From contig JAAXXS010000002.1 of NCBI GenBank assembly GCA_013334395.1, positions 1 to 64,000 on the forward strand: a stretch of 64,000 nucleotides of DNA, written 5' to 3'. The position numbers and the translations under genes were made by a program. This document shows positions 17,300-25,533 of the stretch, piece after piece (the stretch's first letter is position 1; every line of letters starts with the position of its first letter). Source of the stretch: Holophagaceae bacterium (GTDB lineage Bacteria > Acidobacteriota > Holophagae > Holophagales > Holophagaceae). Below the pieces are notes generated by a model that saw only the letters and a program-made list of their open reading frames with translations, did not search any database and was not told the origin of the DNA.

Positions 17300-18550
17300 A
17301 TGAACCAGGGCAAAGCAGGGGCTGGATCGGGGCGCGGCGCGCCGATGGAGGATCCTGCGCAGATCCAGCAGACCATGCTGGACCTGGTCCAGTCGGAGGC
17401 GGAGTTCCCCATCAAGGTGGAGGGCACCCATACCCTGCCCTACACCGCCCGGATCGCCCACCTCGACGCCAAACAGGGGATGCTCCACCTGAAGCTCATC
17501 CGGCCCCTTCCCCACGAGATGACGGCGGGGGCGCTCTTCGAGATGGTCTTCTCCGTGGGCGAGCAGCGCTTTGAAGCGCCCACCGTGTTCCACGGCCGGG
17601 AAGCCTACCTGCTCTACCGGTTTGCCATCCCCAGCCAGATGGTTCCTTCGGACCGCCGCCGCCACAAGCGCTATCCCTTCCGCCCCCGGGAGAAGGCCTA
17701 TGTGGTGGTTCAGGACGGGACCGTTCCCGGCCACGGGCTCTCGGGCCCCCTGGTGAACCTGTCCCTGGGCGGACTCGCCTTCCGCGTTGACCGCGTCATG
17801 CGCCTGGATGACCACCTGCGCGTGACCCCGGGACCAGGCTTCTTCGAGCGGGGAAAGGCCTTCCCCATGCTCAAGATCCGCGACCTGCCGAAGCTGCCCG
17901 CCTTCGAGGCCCGTGGCATCCTCGCCAACGCCTACGAGCGCGGCGGGGAGACCATCGTGGGCATCCAGTTCGGGGAGCTGGGGGAAGACGAGCTGAGAGA
18001 GCTGCAGGCCGTTCTCGACCTGCGCGACCTCGTCCAGCGATCCACCCCCGGGCTTCCCGGGGAGGCCCCCCGGGACGGCAGCCCCCGGAGCCCAGCGGAG
18101 CCAAAGGGCCCCGCCACGCGAATCTCCCCGGCCGGCAGCCAGACCCCGGATGCCCTGCGGCAGCTGGGCCGCCGGAGCACTCGGCTCCTGCTCGTGATGG
18201 CCCCCGGACCCGATCGCGAACAGGTCTGCGGGGCCCTGGGCGCTCAGGGATTCCTGCGCCTGGAGACCCTGGACTCCGTGAATCAGGCCCTGGCGGACCT
18301 CCGCTCCAATCAGGGCGCCACGCTGCCTATGGTGCTGCTTGAGCTCGGCCCGGACGGCAGCACCTCCGTGGGGGACCTCCAGGTCCTGCAGCAGGAACTG
18401 GGTGAGCGCAAGGAGCTGCAGGTGGTCCTGCTTACCCATGGTGAAGGGGCCCCCGACTTGCTGGACCCGATCTTCCCTTCCCTCCCCTGGCCCACGGTCG
18501 AGGACCCCTCCTGGCCCTTCCAGCTGGACGAGTTGGCAGGGTTGATCTAG
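17300..18550 (+). CDS. PilZ-domain (c-di-GMP receptor) protein with receiver-like C-terminus
   Basis: The product is 416 aa. An N-terminal YcgR-like beta domain (about 30-115) precedes a PilZ domain with RRRHKR at 119-124 and NLSLGG at 153-158, i.e. both parts of the c-di-GMP-binding RxxxR...(D/N)xSxxG signature. After a Pro/Ser-rich linker (about 250-290) there is a degenerate response-regulator-like region (TRLLLVMAPGPDREQV..., VLLELGPDG). The phospho-acceptor pocket is not convincing. It is probably a c-di-GMP effector controlling motility or polysaccharide. GGTGAGG lies 7 nt before ATG 17300. It is convergent with the kinase gene. Confidence 0.82.
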   Translation: MNQGKAGAGSGRGAPMEDPAQIQQTMLDLVQSEAEFPIKVEGTHTLPYTARIAHLDAKQGMLHLKLIRPLPHEMTAGALFEMVFSVGEQRFEAPTVFHGREAYLLYRFAIPSQMVPSDRRRHKRYPFRPREKAYVVVQDGTVPGHGLSGPLVNLSLGGLAFRVDRVMRLDDHLRVTPGPGFFERGKAFPMLKIRDLPKLPAFEARGILANAYERGGETIVGIQFGELGEDELRELQAVLDLRDLVQRSTPGLPGEAPRDGSPRSPAEPKGPATRISPAGSQTPDALRQLGRRSTRLLLVMAPGPDREQVCGALGAQGFLRLETLDSVNQALADLRSNQGATLPMVLLELGPDGSTSVGDLQVLQQELGERKELQVVLLTHGEGAPDLLDPIFPSLPWPTVEDPSWPFQLDELAGLI

Positions 18551-18572
18551 TCCCAACCCCCGCACTCGGATC

Positions 18573-18587
18573 GGGCGGAGCCCGCCC
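18573..18587. terminator. Short GC hairpin between convergent genes
   Basis: GGGCGG (18573-18578) and CCGCCC (18582-18587) form a 6-bp stem with an AGC loop between the PilZ and kinase stops. There is no T-tract. Confidence 0.3.
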
Positions 18588-18591
18588 TTCG

Positions 18592-20616
18592 CTAGCCGCC
18601 CTGGACCGGCGCCACCCGCACGAGGTTGCCGCCTCCGTCCACGCGCTGAAGACCGTCTTCGATGCGGTTGCCGCCCCGAAGGATGGGGTCGGCCGCGTCC
18701 TTGGCCAGGAGGATGCCCCCCCGGGCATTGCGGTGCACAACACACTCCTCCAACGTCACCTGGGAGTCCTCCAAGAGCAGGAGCCCCGTGTCCCGGCCCT
18801 CCTTCAGGGTGCAGCGCACCAGCAGCAGGCTGCCCCCGGGTTCCACCTGGACCCCCACGCCCGCATTGCCCGAGATGTCGCAGGTGTCCAGCACCCCCTG
18901 GCCGCCATCCGCGCAGTCCACGCCCAGCGATTTCCCCTCGGAAAACGCGCTGTTCCGGGCCTGGACCGTGGCGCCGTGGTGGATCAGCAGGCCGGAGCCG
19001 CCGTTGGCCTGCACGGTGCAGCCTTCCAGCGTGGCCAGCCCACGGTCCATGACCGACAACCCGAAGCCGGCATTGCCCACCAGGCGGCACTGGCGCAGGG
19101 CCACATTGGCGCCGGCCAGTACGTGCACGCCCGCGCAAGCGTGGCCCCCGATGTCGCAGTCCTCCAGCACCGCATGGCTCTGCTCCAGGGCCAGGAGCCC
19201 CGCGAAGGAACTGTTCATGAGGCTGCAACTGATGAGTTGGAGTCGGGCGCTCTCCTCCAATTCCACGGCCCCGCTCTGGCCCTGGAACGAACAGGTCTCG
19301 GCGAGGGCCTGGCCTCGAGACTGCACCTTCAGGCCCACCCCGCGCTCCGCACTCACGCGGGAGCCATGCAGGGAGACCTGCGCACCGGAATCCACCCAGA
19401 CGGTGCCACCCAGGATCTCGCAGGCTTCGATCTGGGCAGAACCGGCTTCCACCCGGACGGCCACCTGTCCCGTTCCAGCCTGAACCGTGAGACCGTGCAG
19501 GCTGATCCCGGCCGACCGCAGCAACAGGACCGGACCAGCCTGACCCTCCAGGACCACCTCGCCCGGCTCTCCCAGCGCCAGGATCGCCACCCCCTTGTCC
19601 ACCACGACAGATTCACGATAGATCCCCGGCATCAGGATGATCTCGGTACCTGGGAGCGCCTGGCGCAGGGCCACCTTCAGGCTGAGGCACTGCCCCAGTC
19701 CGCCCTTGCCCACCCGGATCTGCTTCCCGGTGATGTCCCGCTGAGACCGACCGGTCTCGGGTGTAGCCTTGGGAACTTTGGAGGTCGCTTCCACAGGCCT
19801 GTTCAGGGCCTCCCGGATCGCCGTGCCCAGGGTCTCCGCATCGGGGTAGCGGTCCTCTGGGCGCTTCGCCAGGGCCCGCTCCACCACGGACAAGAGTTCC
19901 AGTGGGATGCCCTCCAGGTCGGGGGGAAGGATGGGCTCGGGGGCGTGCAGCAGGATCCGGTTCAGCACACTCGTGGTGGTGTCCCCGTGGAAGGGTTTCC
20001 GCCCCCCGGTGAGGATCTCGTAGAGGATCACCCCCAGGGCGAAGAGGTCTGAGCTGCTGGTCGCCCGGCTCGTATCGAGGTATTCGGGGGCCATGTAGCT
20101 CACGGTGCCCATCCAAGTTCCGGTCTGAGTGAGACCCGAGGGACCCATCTGGGCCACGCCGAAGTCCATGAGCTTGGCCTCGAGGCGCTTGCCGTGCCGC
20201 GCGACCAGGATGTTGGCAGGCTTGATGTCGCGGTGGACCACACCCCGTTCGTGGGCATAGCCGAGGCCCTCGCAGACCTGCACCAGCACCTTCAACAACT
20301 CAGCCTTTGGACTCCGCCCACTCCGGATGAGGGCCTCGAGATCCTCGCCCTGGATGTATTCCATCGCCAGGTAGTGGACCCGCTCATCCTCGCCGAACTC
20401 ATAGACCGTGACGATATGGGGATGGTTCAGGAGCGCCGCCGCCCGGGCCTCCCGCTCGAAGCGGGCCTCGGCTTCGTCCCCGAAATCAGAGCCTTCGGAG
20501 ATCACCTTCAGGGCCACTTCCCGGCCCAGTCGGGGGTCCCGGCCCAGGTAGACCTCCCCCATGGCGCCCTTGCCCAGGAGTCGGATCACTTCGAATTTTC
20601 CAAGCCGTTCCCGCAT
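18592..20616 (-). CDS. Ser/Thr protein kinase fused to a right-handed beta-helix
   Basis: The product is 674 aa. Residues about 8-275 are a complete Hanks-type kinase: LGKGAMGEV, Lys37, HRD at 128-130, DFG at 151-153, APE at 176-178. After a short linker, residues about 310-660 are about 23-residue repeats (such as GISLHGLTVQAGTG, VALRQCRLVGNAGFGL, ATLEGCTVQANGGSGL) typical of a pectate-lyase-like parallel beta-helix (DUF1565/PbH1-type). No TM segment separates them, so the whole protein looks cytoplasmic. The start is ATG 20616, with little RBS; TTG 20646 is an alternative. The HtpX gene ends 48 nt upstream. Confidence 0.88.
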   Translation of the reverse strand: MRERLGKFEVIRLLGKGAMGEVYLGRDPRLGREVALKVISEGSDFGDEAEARFEREARAAALLNHPHIVTVYEFGEDERVHYLAMEYIQGEDLEALIRSGRSPKAELLKVLVQVCEGLGYAHERGVVHRDIKPANILVARHGKRLEAKLMDFGVAQMGPSGLTQTGTWMGTVSYMAPEYLDTSRATSSSDLFALGVILYEILTGGRKPFHGDTTTSVLNRILLHAPEPILPPDLEGIPLELLSVVERALAKRPEDRYPDAETLGTAIREALNRPVEATSKVPKATPETGRSQRDITGKQIRVGKGGLGQCLSLKVALRQALPGTEIILMPGIYRESVVVDKGVAILALGEPGEVVLEGQAGPVLLLRSAGISLHGLTVQAGTGQVAVRVEAGSAQIEACEILGGTVWVDSGAQVSLHGSRVSAERGVGLKVQSRGQALAETCSFQGQSGAVELEESARLQLISCSLMNSSFAGLLALEQSHAVLEDCDIGGHACAGVHVLAGANVALRQCRLVGNAGFGLSVMDRGLATLEGCTVQANGGSGLLIHHGATVQARNSAFSEGKSLGVDCADGGQGVLDTCDISGNAGVGVQVEPGGSLLLVRCTLKEGRDTGLLLLEDSQVTLEECVVHRNARGGILLAKDAADPILRGGNRIEDGLQRVDGGGNLVRVAPVQGG

Positions 20617-20664
20617 GGGGGATCTATCGGCAGGAATTCCGGACAATTCAATCCCGGCAGGAGT

Positions 20665-21504
20665 CTAGCGGGCCTCGATGGGCATGTGCCGCAGGCGCTC
20701 CACCCGCTGGGCCATGGGCGGGTGGGTGGAGAACAGGCCCATGAGCCCTCCCGCGCTCAGCGGGTTCACGATCATCATGTGGGCCGTGGCAGGCTCAGCG
20801 GACTGCATCGGCAGCTGCTGGTTGTAAGCATGCAGGCGCTCCAGGGCCGAGGCCAGCATGTCGGGGCGGCCCGTCAGGTGGGCGCTGTAGTCATCGGCCA
20901 GGTATTCCCGGGAGCGGCTTACGGCCATCTGCAGCAGGATGGCAGCGATGGGTCCGAGGATCATGATGGCGATGCCCGCCAGGGGGTTGGAGCGGCCCTC
21001 CTCGTCCCGGGGGCTGATCCAGAAGGCCATACGGGACAGGAACATGATGGCCTGGGCCAGGACCGCCGCCAGGCTGCCGATGAGGATGTCCCGATTCTTG
21101 ACGTGGCCCAGCTCGTGGGCGATGACCGCCTCCAGCTCCGGGCGGCTGAGTACGCGCATGATCCCCTCGGTCACGGCGACCACCGCATGTTCCGGGTTGC
21201 GCCCGGTGGCGAAGGCGTTGGGCGTGTCCTCCGGGATGATGGCGATGCGGGGCATGGGCAGCCCGGCTCGCTGGGCGAGATTGGCCACGATGGCATGGAG
21301 CTGCGGCGCCTCGGCCTGGCTCACGGGCTGGGCGCCATAGCTGGCAAGCACGATCTTATCCGAGAAGAAGTAGCTGACGCCGTTCAGGATCAGCCCGAAG
21401 GCCAGCGCCAGCACCATGCCGGACTGGCCCCCCAACAGGTCGCCGATCCAGACCAGCAGCCCGGTCATGGCGACGATGAGAAGCAAGGTCTTCGCTTGGT
21501 TCAT
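20665..21504 (-). CDS. htpX: Membrane-bound zinc metalloprotease HtpX
   Basis: The product is 279 aa. Two N-terminal TM helices (about 5-45) are followed by the HELGH zincin motif (His130, Glu131, His134), two further TM helices, and the third ligand Glu in SREYLADDYSA. The length matches HtpX family M48B. It degrades misfolded membrane proteins at the inner membrane. AGGAGGT stands 6 nt before ATG 21504, deciding the start. It follows the RsbU-like phosphatase gene by 34 nt and is probably the last gene of that operon. Confidence 0.94.
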   Translation of the reverse strand: MNQAKTLLLIVAMTGLLVWIGDLLGGQSGMVLALAFGLILNGVSYFFSDKIVLASYGAQPVSQAEAPQLHAIVANLAQRAGLPMPRIAIIPEDTPNAFATGRNPEHAVVAVTEGIMRVLSRPELEAVIAHELGHVKNRDILIGSLAAVLAQAIMFLSRMAFWISPRDEEGRSNPLAGIAIMILGPIAAILLQMAVSRSREYLADDYSAHLTGRPDMLASALERLHAYNQQLPMQSAEPATAHMMIVNPLSAGGLMGLFSTHPPMAQRVERLRHMPIEAR

Positions 21505-21538
21505 GAAGCGACCTCCTGATTCCAGAATACAAAGGGGC

Positions 21539-23110
21539 TCAAGCACCCATCCGTTTGATGACCACCAGCGTCACGTCATCCCGGAACCGACCCTCAGCCA
21601 GGTGCTGGAAGGCGCAGACCAGCAGGGCCTCGAACAGCTCGTCCGCCCCCGCCTGGGGGCGGCTCCGAACCACGTCGGCCAGCGGGCCGTCCCCCAGATC
21701 CTCGCCAGCCGGGTCCTCGGCCTCCACGATGCCGTCGGTGAAGATCACCAGCACATCCCCCGGCTCCATGTGGGCATGGCCCTCGGTGAAGGACACGCCC
21801 GGCAGCAGGCCGATCATGGGCCCCGTGGGAGAGAGCCGCGCCACGTCACCGTTGGCCCGCACCAGCAGCGGCGGGTTGTGCCCACCGTTCACGTAGCGGA
21901 GGTCGCCATTCAGGGGATTGAGGCTCCCTGCAAACAGCGTGGTGTAGCGGTTCCGGTCCCGGACGTCGTTCATTCGGCGGTTGACCCGCTCGGCCAGGTG
22001 GCCCCAGTTCCGCACTCGCTGGTCTGCCATGGCCCGCAGGAAGGCGGACAGCTGCGTCATCATCAGCGAGGCGGGCAGGCCCTTGCCCGAGATGTCGCCA
22101 ACCGCAAGGTGCAGGCGGGCCCCGTGGGCCTCGTCCTGGGCCATCCACAGGTCGTAGAGATCCCCGCCCACGGCCTGGTAGGGCAGGTTCGCCGCCGCGC
22201 ACTGCCAGCCCTCGGGCTCCGGCAGGGCCTTGGGCAGCAGGCTGCGCTGGATGTTCCGCGCCAGCTCCAGATCCTTCTCCATGCGCTCGGACTGGATGCG
22301 CTGCTCGCGCAGCTCCAGGCTCGAGAGCTGAGAAGAGGTCAGGTTGAGCAGCGTGTGGAGGAACATGAGGTCGTCCTCCGACAACTGGCCCACGGCGGGC
22401 TCCGCCACGTAGGCGAAACCGTGGCTGTGGTTCTGGTCCAGCAGCTCGATGGCATGCACCAGCGACCGGGCCTGCAGGACCTCGTGCAGAAGCTCCCCGT
22501 CCAGATACTGAGGAAGCGCGCCCAGGCCCTTGGCCAGGAGCACCTGACCCTGGGCGTCCACCACCAGCAGGCGCATGATGCGGAACTCGCCCATCAGGGT
22601 GTTCGCCATGAGGCGGATGAGGTCGCGGCCCGTTTCCACCTCGCCCAGGTTCCGGGTGAGCTCGAACACGGTGTTCAGCCGGGAGAGCTGCAGCGCCAGC
22701 GTCTGGTTCTGCGAGCTCCGCACGGCCTCGGCCCGCCGCCAGGCCAGCAGCGGCGCACTGATGGTCAACAGCAGCGGCACCGCCGCCGGCAGGTCCTCCG
22801 TGCGCAGCACGAGGTGGCCGTAGCGCTCTTCGCCGTATTGCCAGGGGCGCACCTGCCAGCCTTCCCCAGGGTGGGTCGGGAACGCCGGTGCGGTGCCCCG
22901 GAGGAAGAGCCACTTCCCGCCATCCCAGAGCCCGCCATGCCGCGCCTTGGCGATCCCCATGGCCGTGGTGCCCACCAGGTGGACCAGATCCTCCTCACTC
23001 CCCTGATCCGGGAAGGTCTCCAGGAAGTCGATGAGGGGAAGCAGTTCCTGCGCCCCCTCGGGGATCTTCAGCGCCAGTTGGCGGAGGCGGTCGAAGGGAT
23101 GGCTCTGCAT
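21539..23110 (-). CDS. RsbU-type PP2C (SpoIIE) phosphatase with GAF-like sensor
   Basis: The product is 523 aa. The N-terminal part holds a weak sensor region (1-140), then a GAF-like domain (about 145-285), a linking coiled coil (MEKDLELARNIQRSLLP), and a C-terminal SpoIIE/PP2C domain with GGDLYD, VGDISGKGLPASL and FTDGIVEAED, the metal-binding Asp blocks. The AxxIQRSLLP helix before the catalytic domain is a hallmark of RsbU/RsbP-type phosphatases. It likely dephosphorylates the STAS protein encoded two genes upstream. It starts 19 nt after the stop of the RsbW-like gene. Confidence 0.9.
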   Translation of the reverse strand: MQSHPFDRLRQLALKIPEGAQELLPLIDFLETFPDQGSEEDLVHLVGTTAMGIAKARHGGLWDGGKWLFLRGTAPAFPTHPGEGWQVRPWQYGEERYGHLVLRTEDLPAAVPLLLTISAPLLAWRRAEAVRSSQNQTLALQLSRLNTVFELTRNLGEVETGRDLIRLMANTLMGEFRIMRLLVVDAQGQVLLAKGLGALPQYLDGELLHEVLQARSLVHAIELLDQNHSHGFAYVAEPAVGQLSEDDLMFLHTLLNLTSSQLSSLELREQRIQSERMEKDLELARNIQRSLLPKALPEPEGWQCAAANLPYQAVGGDLYDLWMAQDEAHGARLHLAVGDISGKGLPASLMMTQLSAFLRAMADQRVRNWGHLAERVNRRMNDVRDRNRYTTLFAGSLNPLNGDLRYVNGGHNPPLLVRANGDVARLSPTGPMIGLLPGVSFTEGHAHMEPGDVLVIFTDGIVEAEDPAGEDLGDGPLADVVRSRPQAGADELFEALLVCAFQHLAEGRFRDDVTLVVIKRMGA

Positions 23111-23129
23111 CGCAGTCAGACCGGGCGGT

Positions 23130-23567
23130 TCAGCTGATCTTCTTGATCAGGCAGCACTCGTTGCGACCGGACACGGCATCCGCCTTGAACTGGACCTCAT
23201 CCATGAACCGGCTCATGAGCAGCAGGCCAAGCCCGCCCTTGCGGGGGTGCTTGATGTATTCCTTGGGATCCGGCAGGACCAGCTGGTCGCTGCGGATGCC
23301 CTGGCCAGAGTGCCAGATGTGGATCTCCAGGGCCTTCTCGGTGAAGCGCAGCTCCAGTTCCACGCTGTGCTCGCCCTCGCCATGGTAGGCATGGAGGATC
23401 ACGTTGGTCACGGCCTCGTCCACGGCGATGCTCACCTTGGCTGCCGTGGCATCGTCCAGGCCCGCCACCAGGGAGGCCCGCTTGGCCAGACCGGTCACCA
23501 GGTTGAGGTAGCGGGTCTGGCTCGGGATCACGAGCCGGAACTGGGCATGGTCCACCTTGGCTGCCAC
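23130..23567 (-). CDS. RsbW-like anti-sigma/STAS kinase (HATPase)
   Basis: The product is 145 aa. It has the GHKL N-box (VDEAVTNVILHAY), a G1-like DPKEYIKHPRK segment and the GKGGLGLL-like G2 box (KGGLGLLLMSRFMDEV). This is the RsbW/SpoIIAB family that phosphorylates a STAS antagonist and binds a sigma factor or other target. The start is GTG 23567, only 2 nt after the upstream STAS stop, with GGAAGG 7 nt away. No sigma factor is in the window, so the output could be another partner. Confidence 0.85.
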   Translation of the reverse strand: MAAKVDHAQFRLVIPSQTRYLNLVTGLAKRASLVAGLDDATAAKVSIAVDEAVTNVILHAYHGEGEHSVELELRFTEKALEIHIWHSGQGIRSDQLVLPDPKEYIKHPRKGGLGLLLMSRFMDEVQFKADAVSGRNECCLIKKIS

Positions 23568-23569
23568 GT

Positions 23570-23929
23570 TCAGACCTTCCGCTCCGGGGCGACCGCGGCC
23601 AGGGCCTGGTCCTCCTCGCCGAAGACACGGTAGAGCTGGGTGAAACCGAGGGTGTCGAAGATGGCGAAGACGTTCTCCTGCAGGTTGGAGAGCAGGATGT
23701 CGCCGTCGTTCTCCCGCACCGTCTCGATGAGCCCCATGATGGCTCCCAGGCCAGCAGAGCTTATATAATTGAGATCCTTGCAGTTGAGGAGGATCTTGTA
23801 GCGCCCCTGCTGGACCTGGCCCTCCAGAGCCTCCTCGAATTCCCGCACCGTGTGGGCGTTGATGAATCCGGTGGGAAGGATCACCGCCACATCGCCGATG
23901 TGCCTTACCGCGATGGAAAGATCCGCCAT
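23570..23929 (-). CDS. STAS-domain anti-anti-sigma factor
   Basis: The product is 119 aa. The STAS fold is seen in VAVILPTGFINAHTV, ILLNCKDLNYISSAGLGAI and the following alternating strands and helices. The phospho-acceptor is in the YISSAG loop (Ser-Ser). ATG 23929 has TTGGAG 7 nt upstream. It is followed by the HATPase kinase and the PP2C phosphatase: a complete partner-switch (antagonist, kinase, phosphatase) in order of transcription. Confidence 0.88.
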   Translation of the reverse strand: MADLSIAVRHIGDVAVILPTGFINAHTVREFEEALEGQVQQGRYKILLNCKDLNYISSAGLGAIMGLIETVRENDGDILLSNLQENVFAIFDTLGFTQLYRVFGEEDQALAAVAPERKV

Positions 23930-24077
23930 TCGAGAACTCCAAGGAACTTCGGCCATCCTAGCGGTTCCTTCCGAACCTGTCCAAGCATTCAACGGGTAGT
24001 TGAGGCAACCCCGTTTCCTGTCCAGATGCCCCCGGCCGCATTCCGGGGGGCGCTTCGGCTACCCTTGAGGCCAACCC

Positions 24078-25121
24078 ATGCCGAGCCCTCCCATGAGCGA
24101 TCCCCGCCCTACGGACCAGTCCCAGCGCGATGCCCTCCGCAACAGGCTGGAGGCCTGGCTCGAACGGCAGCGTCAGGCCGTCCTCGAGGAGGCGACGGCT
24201 GCCTGGCAGAGCGCCCTGTCCCGGCTCCGCCCTGACGAGGCCCTGCTGGCGGAGCTGCTCAGCGAAACCACTCCGCCCGCCACGTCCCCCGTCTTGAGCG
24301 AGCAACGTCTTGCGACCGCCCTGGATCTGGTCGAGTGCGCCACCAGCCAGGGAGACTTGCTGCGACGTCTGCTGGAGGCCCTGGCCCCGCTCGCCCCCCG
24401 CTCCGCCATCTACATCCTCCGGCAGGGGCAGCCCTGCCTCTACTCCCACCAGGGCTTCGAAGACCAGGCCGCAACCAAGGCTGCCGGGGTGCCCCCGACA
24501 CCGGATCTCGAGGACCTGATCCAGGGAAGGAGTCCGTCAGTCCGGCACCGCAGCCCCGGCTACACCGCCCTGGTCAGCACCCTGAGCGCCTTCGAGGCCG
24601 CCGACATCGCCATCTTCCCGCTCCGGCACCGGAGGAAGACCGTGGCCCTGCTCCTGGTGGACAGTGACCTCCTCCCGCGCCTGCCCCACCCCGAGCTGGT
24701 CCGGGCCCTGGTCCTGGCGACCTCGGCCCTGCTGGCTTCCCTGGCGGCGGGAAAGGAAGAAGAGTCCAAGGCTGCCCCGGCAGCTCCCCCACCAGCCCCA
24801 GCGCCTGTCCAGGAGGAGGCCAGGGTGCCGGAGGCCCCGCCCTCGACCATCCTCGACCCGCAGACCCGGGCTGCGGCGGAGCGTCTGGCGAGGGTCCTCG
24901 TGGAGGATCTCGAGCTCTACTTCCCGGCCCAGGTCACCCAGGCTCGGGCCCATGGGAACCTCTACCCGCTGCTCCGGCCCGAGTTGGATCGCAGCCGGGC
25001 TACCTTCGTAGACCGTTTCGGCGAAGACATTGAAAATAATTACCGTATTTTTACCAACACCGTTATCCACCAACTCTGCAACGACGACGCAAGCAAGCTT
25101 GGCTCAGCGCCCTGGGCCTGA
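24078..25121 (+). CDS. GAF-like signalling protein of unknown function
   Basis: The product is 347 aa. A helical N-terminus (QRDALRNRLEAWLERQRQAV) leads to a GAF-like region (about 75-215; SAIYILRQGQPCLYS, IAIFPLRHRRKTVALLLVDS). A Pro/Ala-rich linker (about 225-260) follows, then a conserved-looking helical tail (LVEDLELYFPAQVTQAR; LYPLLRPELDRSRATFVDRFG). I do not recognise a named family. GAGG lies 7 nt before ATG 24078. It diverges from the STAS operon and precedes the FYDLN gene by 81 nt, so it may belong to the same regulatory block. Confidence 0.65.
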   Translation: MPSPPMSDPRPTDQSQRDALRNRLEAWLERQRQAVLEEATAAWQSALSRLRPDEALLAELLSETTPPATSPVLSEQRLATALDLVECATSQGDLLRRLLEALAPLAPRSAIYILRQGQPCLYSHQGFEDQAATKAAGVPPTPDLEDLIQGRSPSVRHRSPGYTALVSTLSAFEAADIAIFPLRHRRKTVALLLVDSDLLPRLPHPELVRALVLATSALLASLAAGKEEESKAAPAAPPPAPAPVQEEARVPEAPPSTILDPQTRAAAERLARVLVEDLELYFPAQVTQARAHGNLYPLLRPELDRSRATFVDRFGEDIENNYRIFTNTVIHQLCNDDASKLGSAPWA

Positions 25122-25140
25122 GTCAGGCCGGCGCCACCGG

Positions 25141-25169
25141 GTGACAACCCTGGTGGTCCCTGGTATAAC
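25141..25169 (+). promoter_or_regulatory. Predicted sigma-70 promoter for the FYDLN gene
   Basis: GTGACA (25141-25146) and TATAAC (25164-25169) are separated by 17 nt, directly upstream of the FYDLN gene. Confidence 0.6.
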
Positions 25170-25202
25170 CATGTTCTTTTGGGTTTGAACGAGGACATGG
25201 GC

Positions 25203-25499
25203 ATGGCAAATCTTGGCAAGAAGTACACCTGCTTTCAGTGCGCGGCGAAGTTCTATGACTTCGACAAGCCGGAGGCTCTCTGTCCCAAGTGCGGGGCAAA
25301 CCAGAAGGCTGCGCCCGCCAAACCCAAGGCTGTCAAGAAGGAGAAGACCGTTCACGTGATCGAGGACGACTTCACCCCCGAGCCGGAAGCCGAGAACCTC
25401 GAAGAGACCTTCACCGAGAGCGGGGTGGCCATCGAGCGCGGCGGCCGCGGCGAGGGCTTTGATCCGGGCGACCTGCGCATGGACGACTACGACGAGTAG
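25203..25499 (+). CDS. FYDLN-type zinc-ribbon acidic protein
   Basis: The product is 98 aa. It has a CX2C...CX2C zinc ribbon (CFQCAAKFYDFDKP, LCPKCGANQK) including the FYD signature, then a Lys/Ala-rich linker and an acidic tail ending MDDYDE. This fits the TIGR02300 FYDLN_acid family, proteins of unknown role. The chosen ATG (25203) has GAGG 8 nt upstream; ATG 25197 is too close to it. A good promoter lies 34 nt ahead. The following deaminase gene starts 34 nt later. Confidence 0.78.
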   Translation: MANLGKKYTCFQCAAKFYDFDKPEALCPKCGANQKAAPAKPKAVKKEKTVHVIEDDFTPEPEAENLEETFTESGVAIERGGRGEGFDPGDLRMDDYDE

Positions 25500-25533
25500 C
25501 CGGGCCCACCATAGCGACGAGCATACTGTTCCG

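Noticed and set aside
17240..19228. 662-residue minus-strand frame across the PilZ gene and kinase end
   Set aside because: It has no motif and overlaps two well-supported genes.
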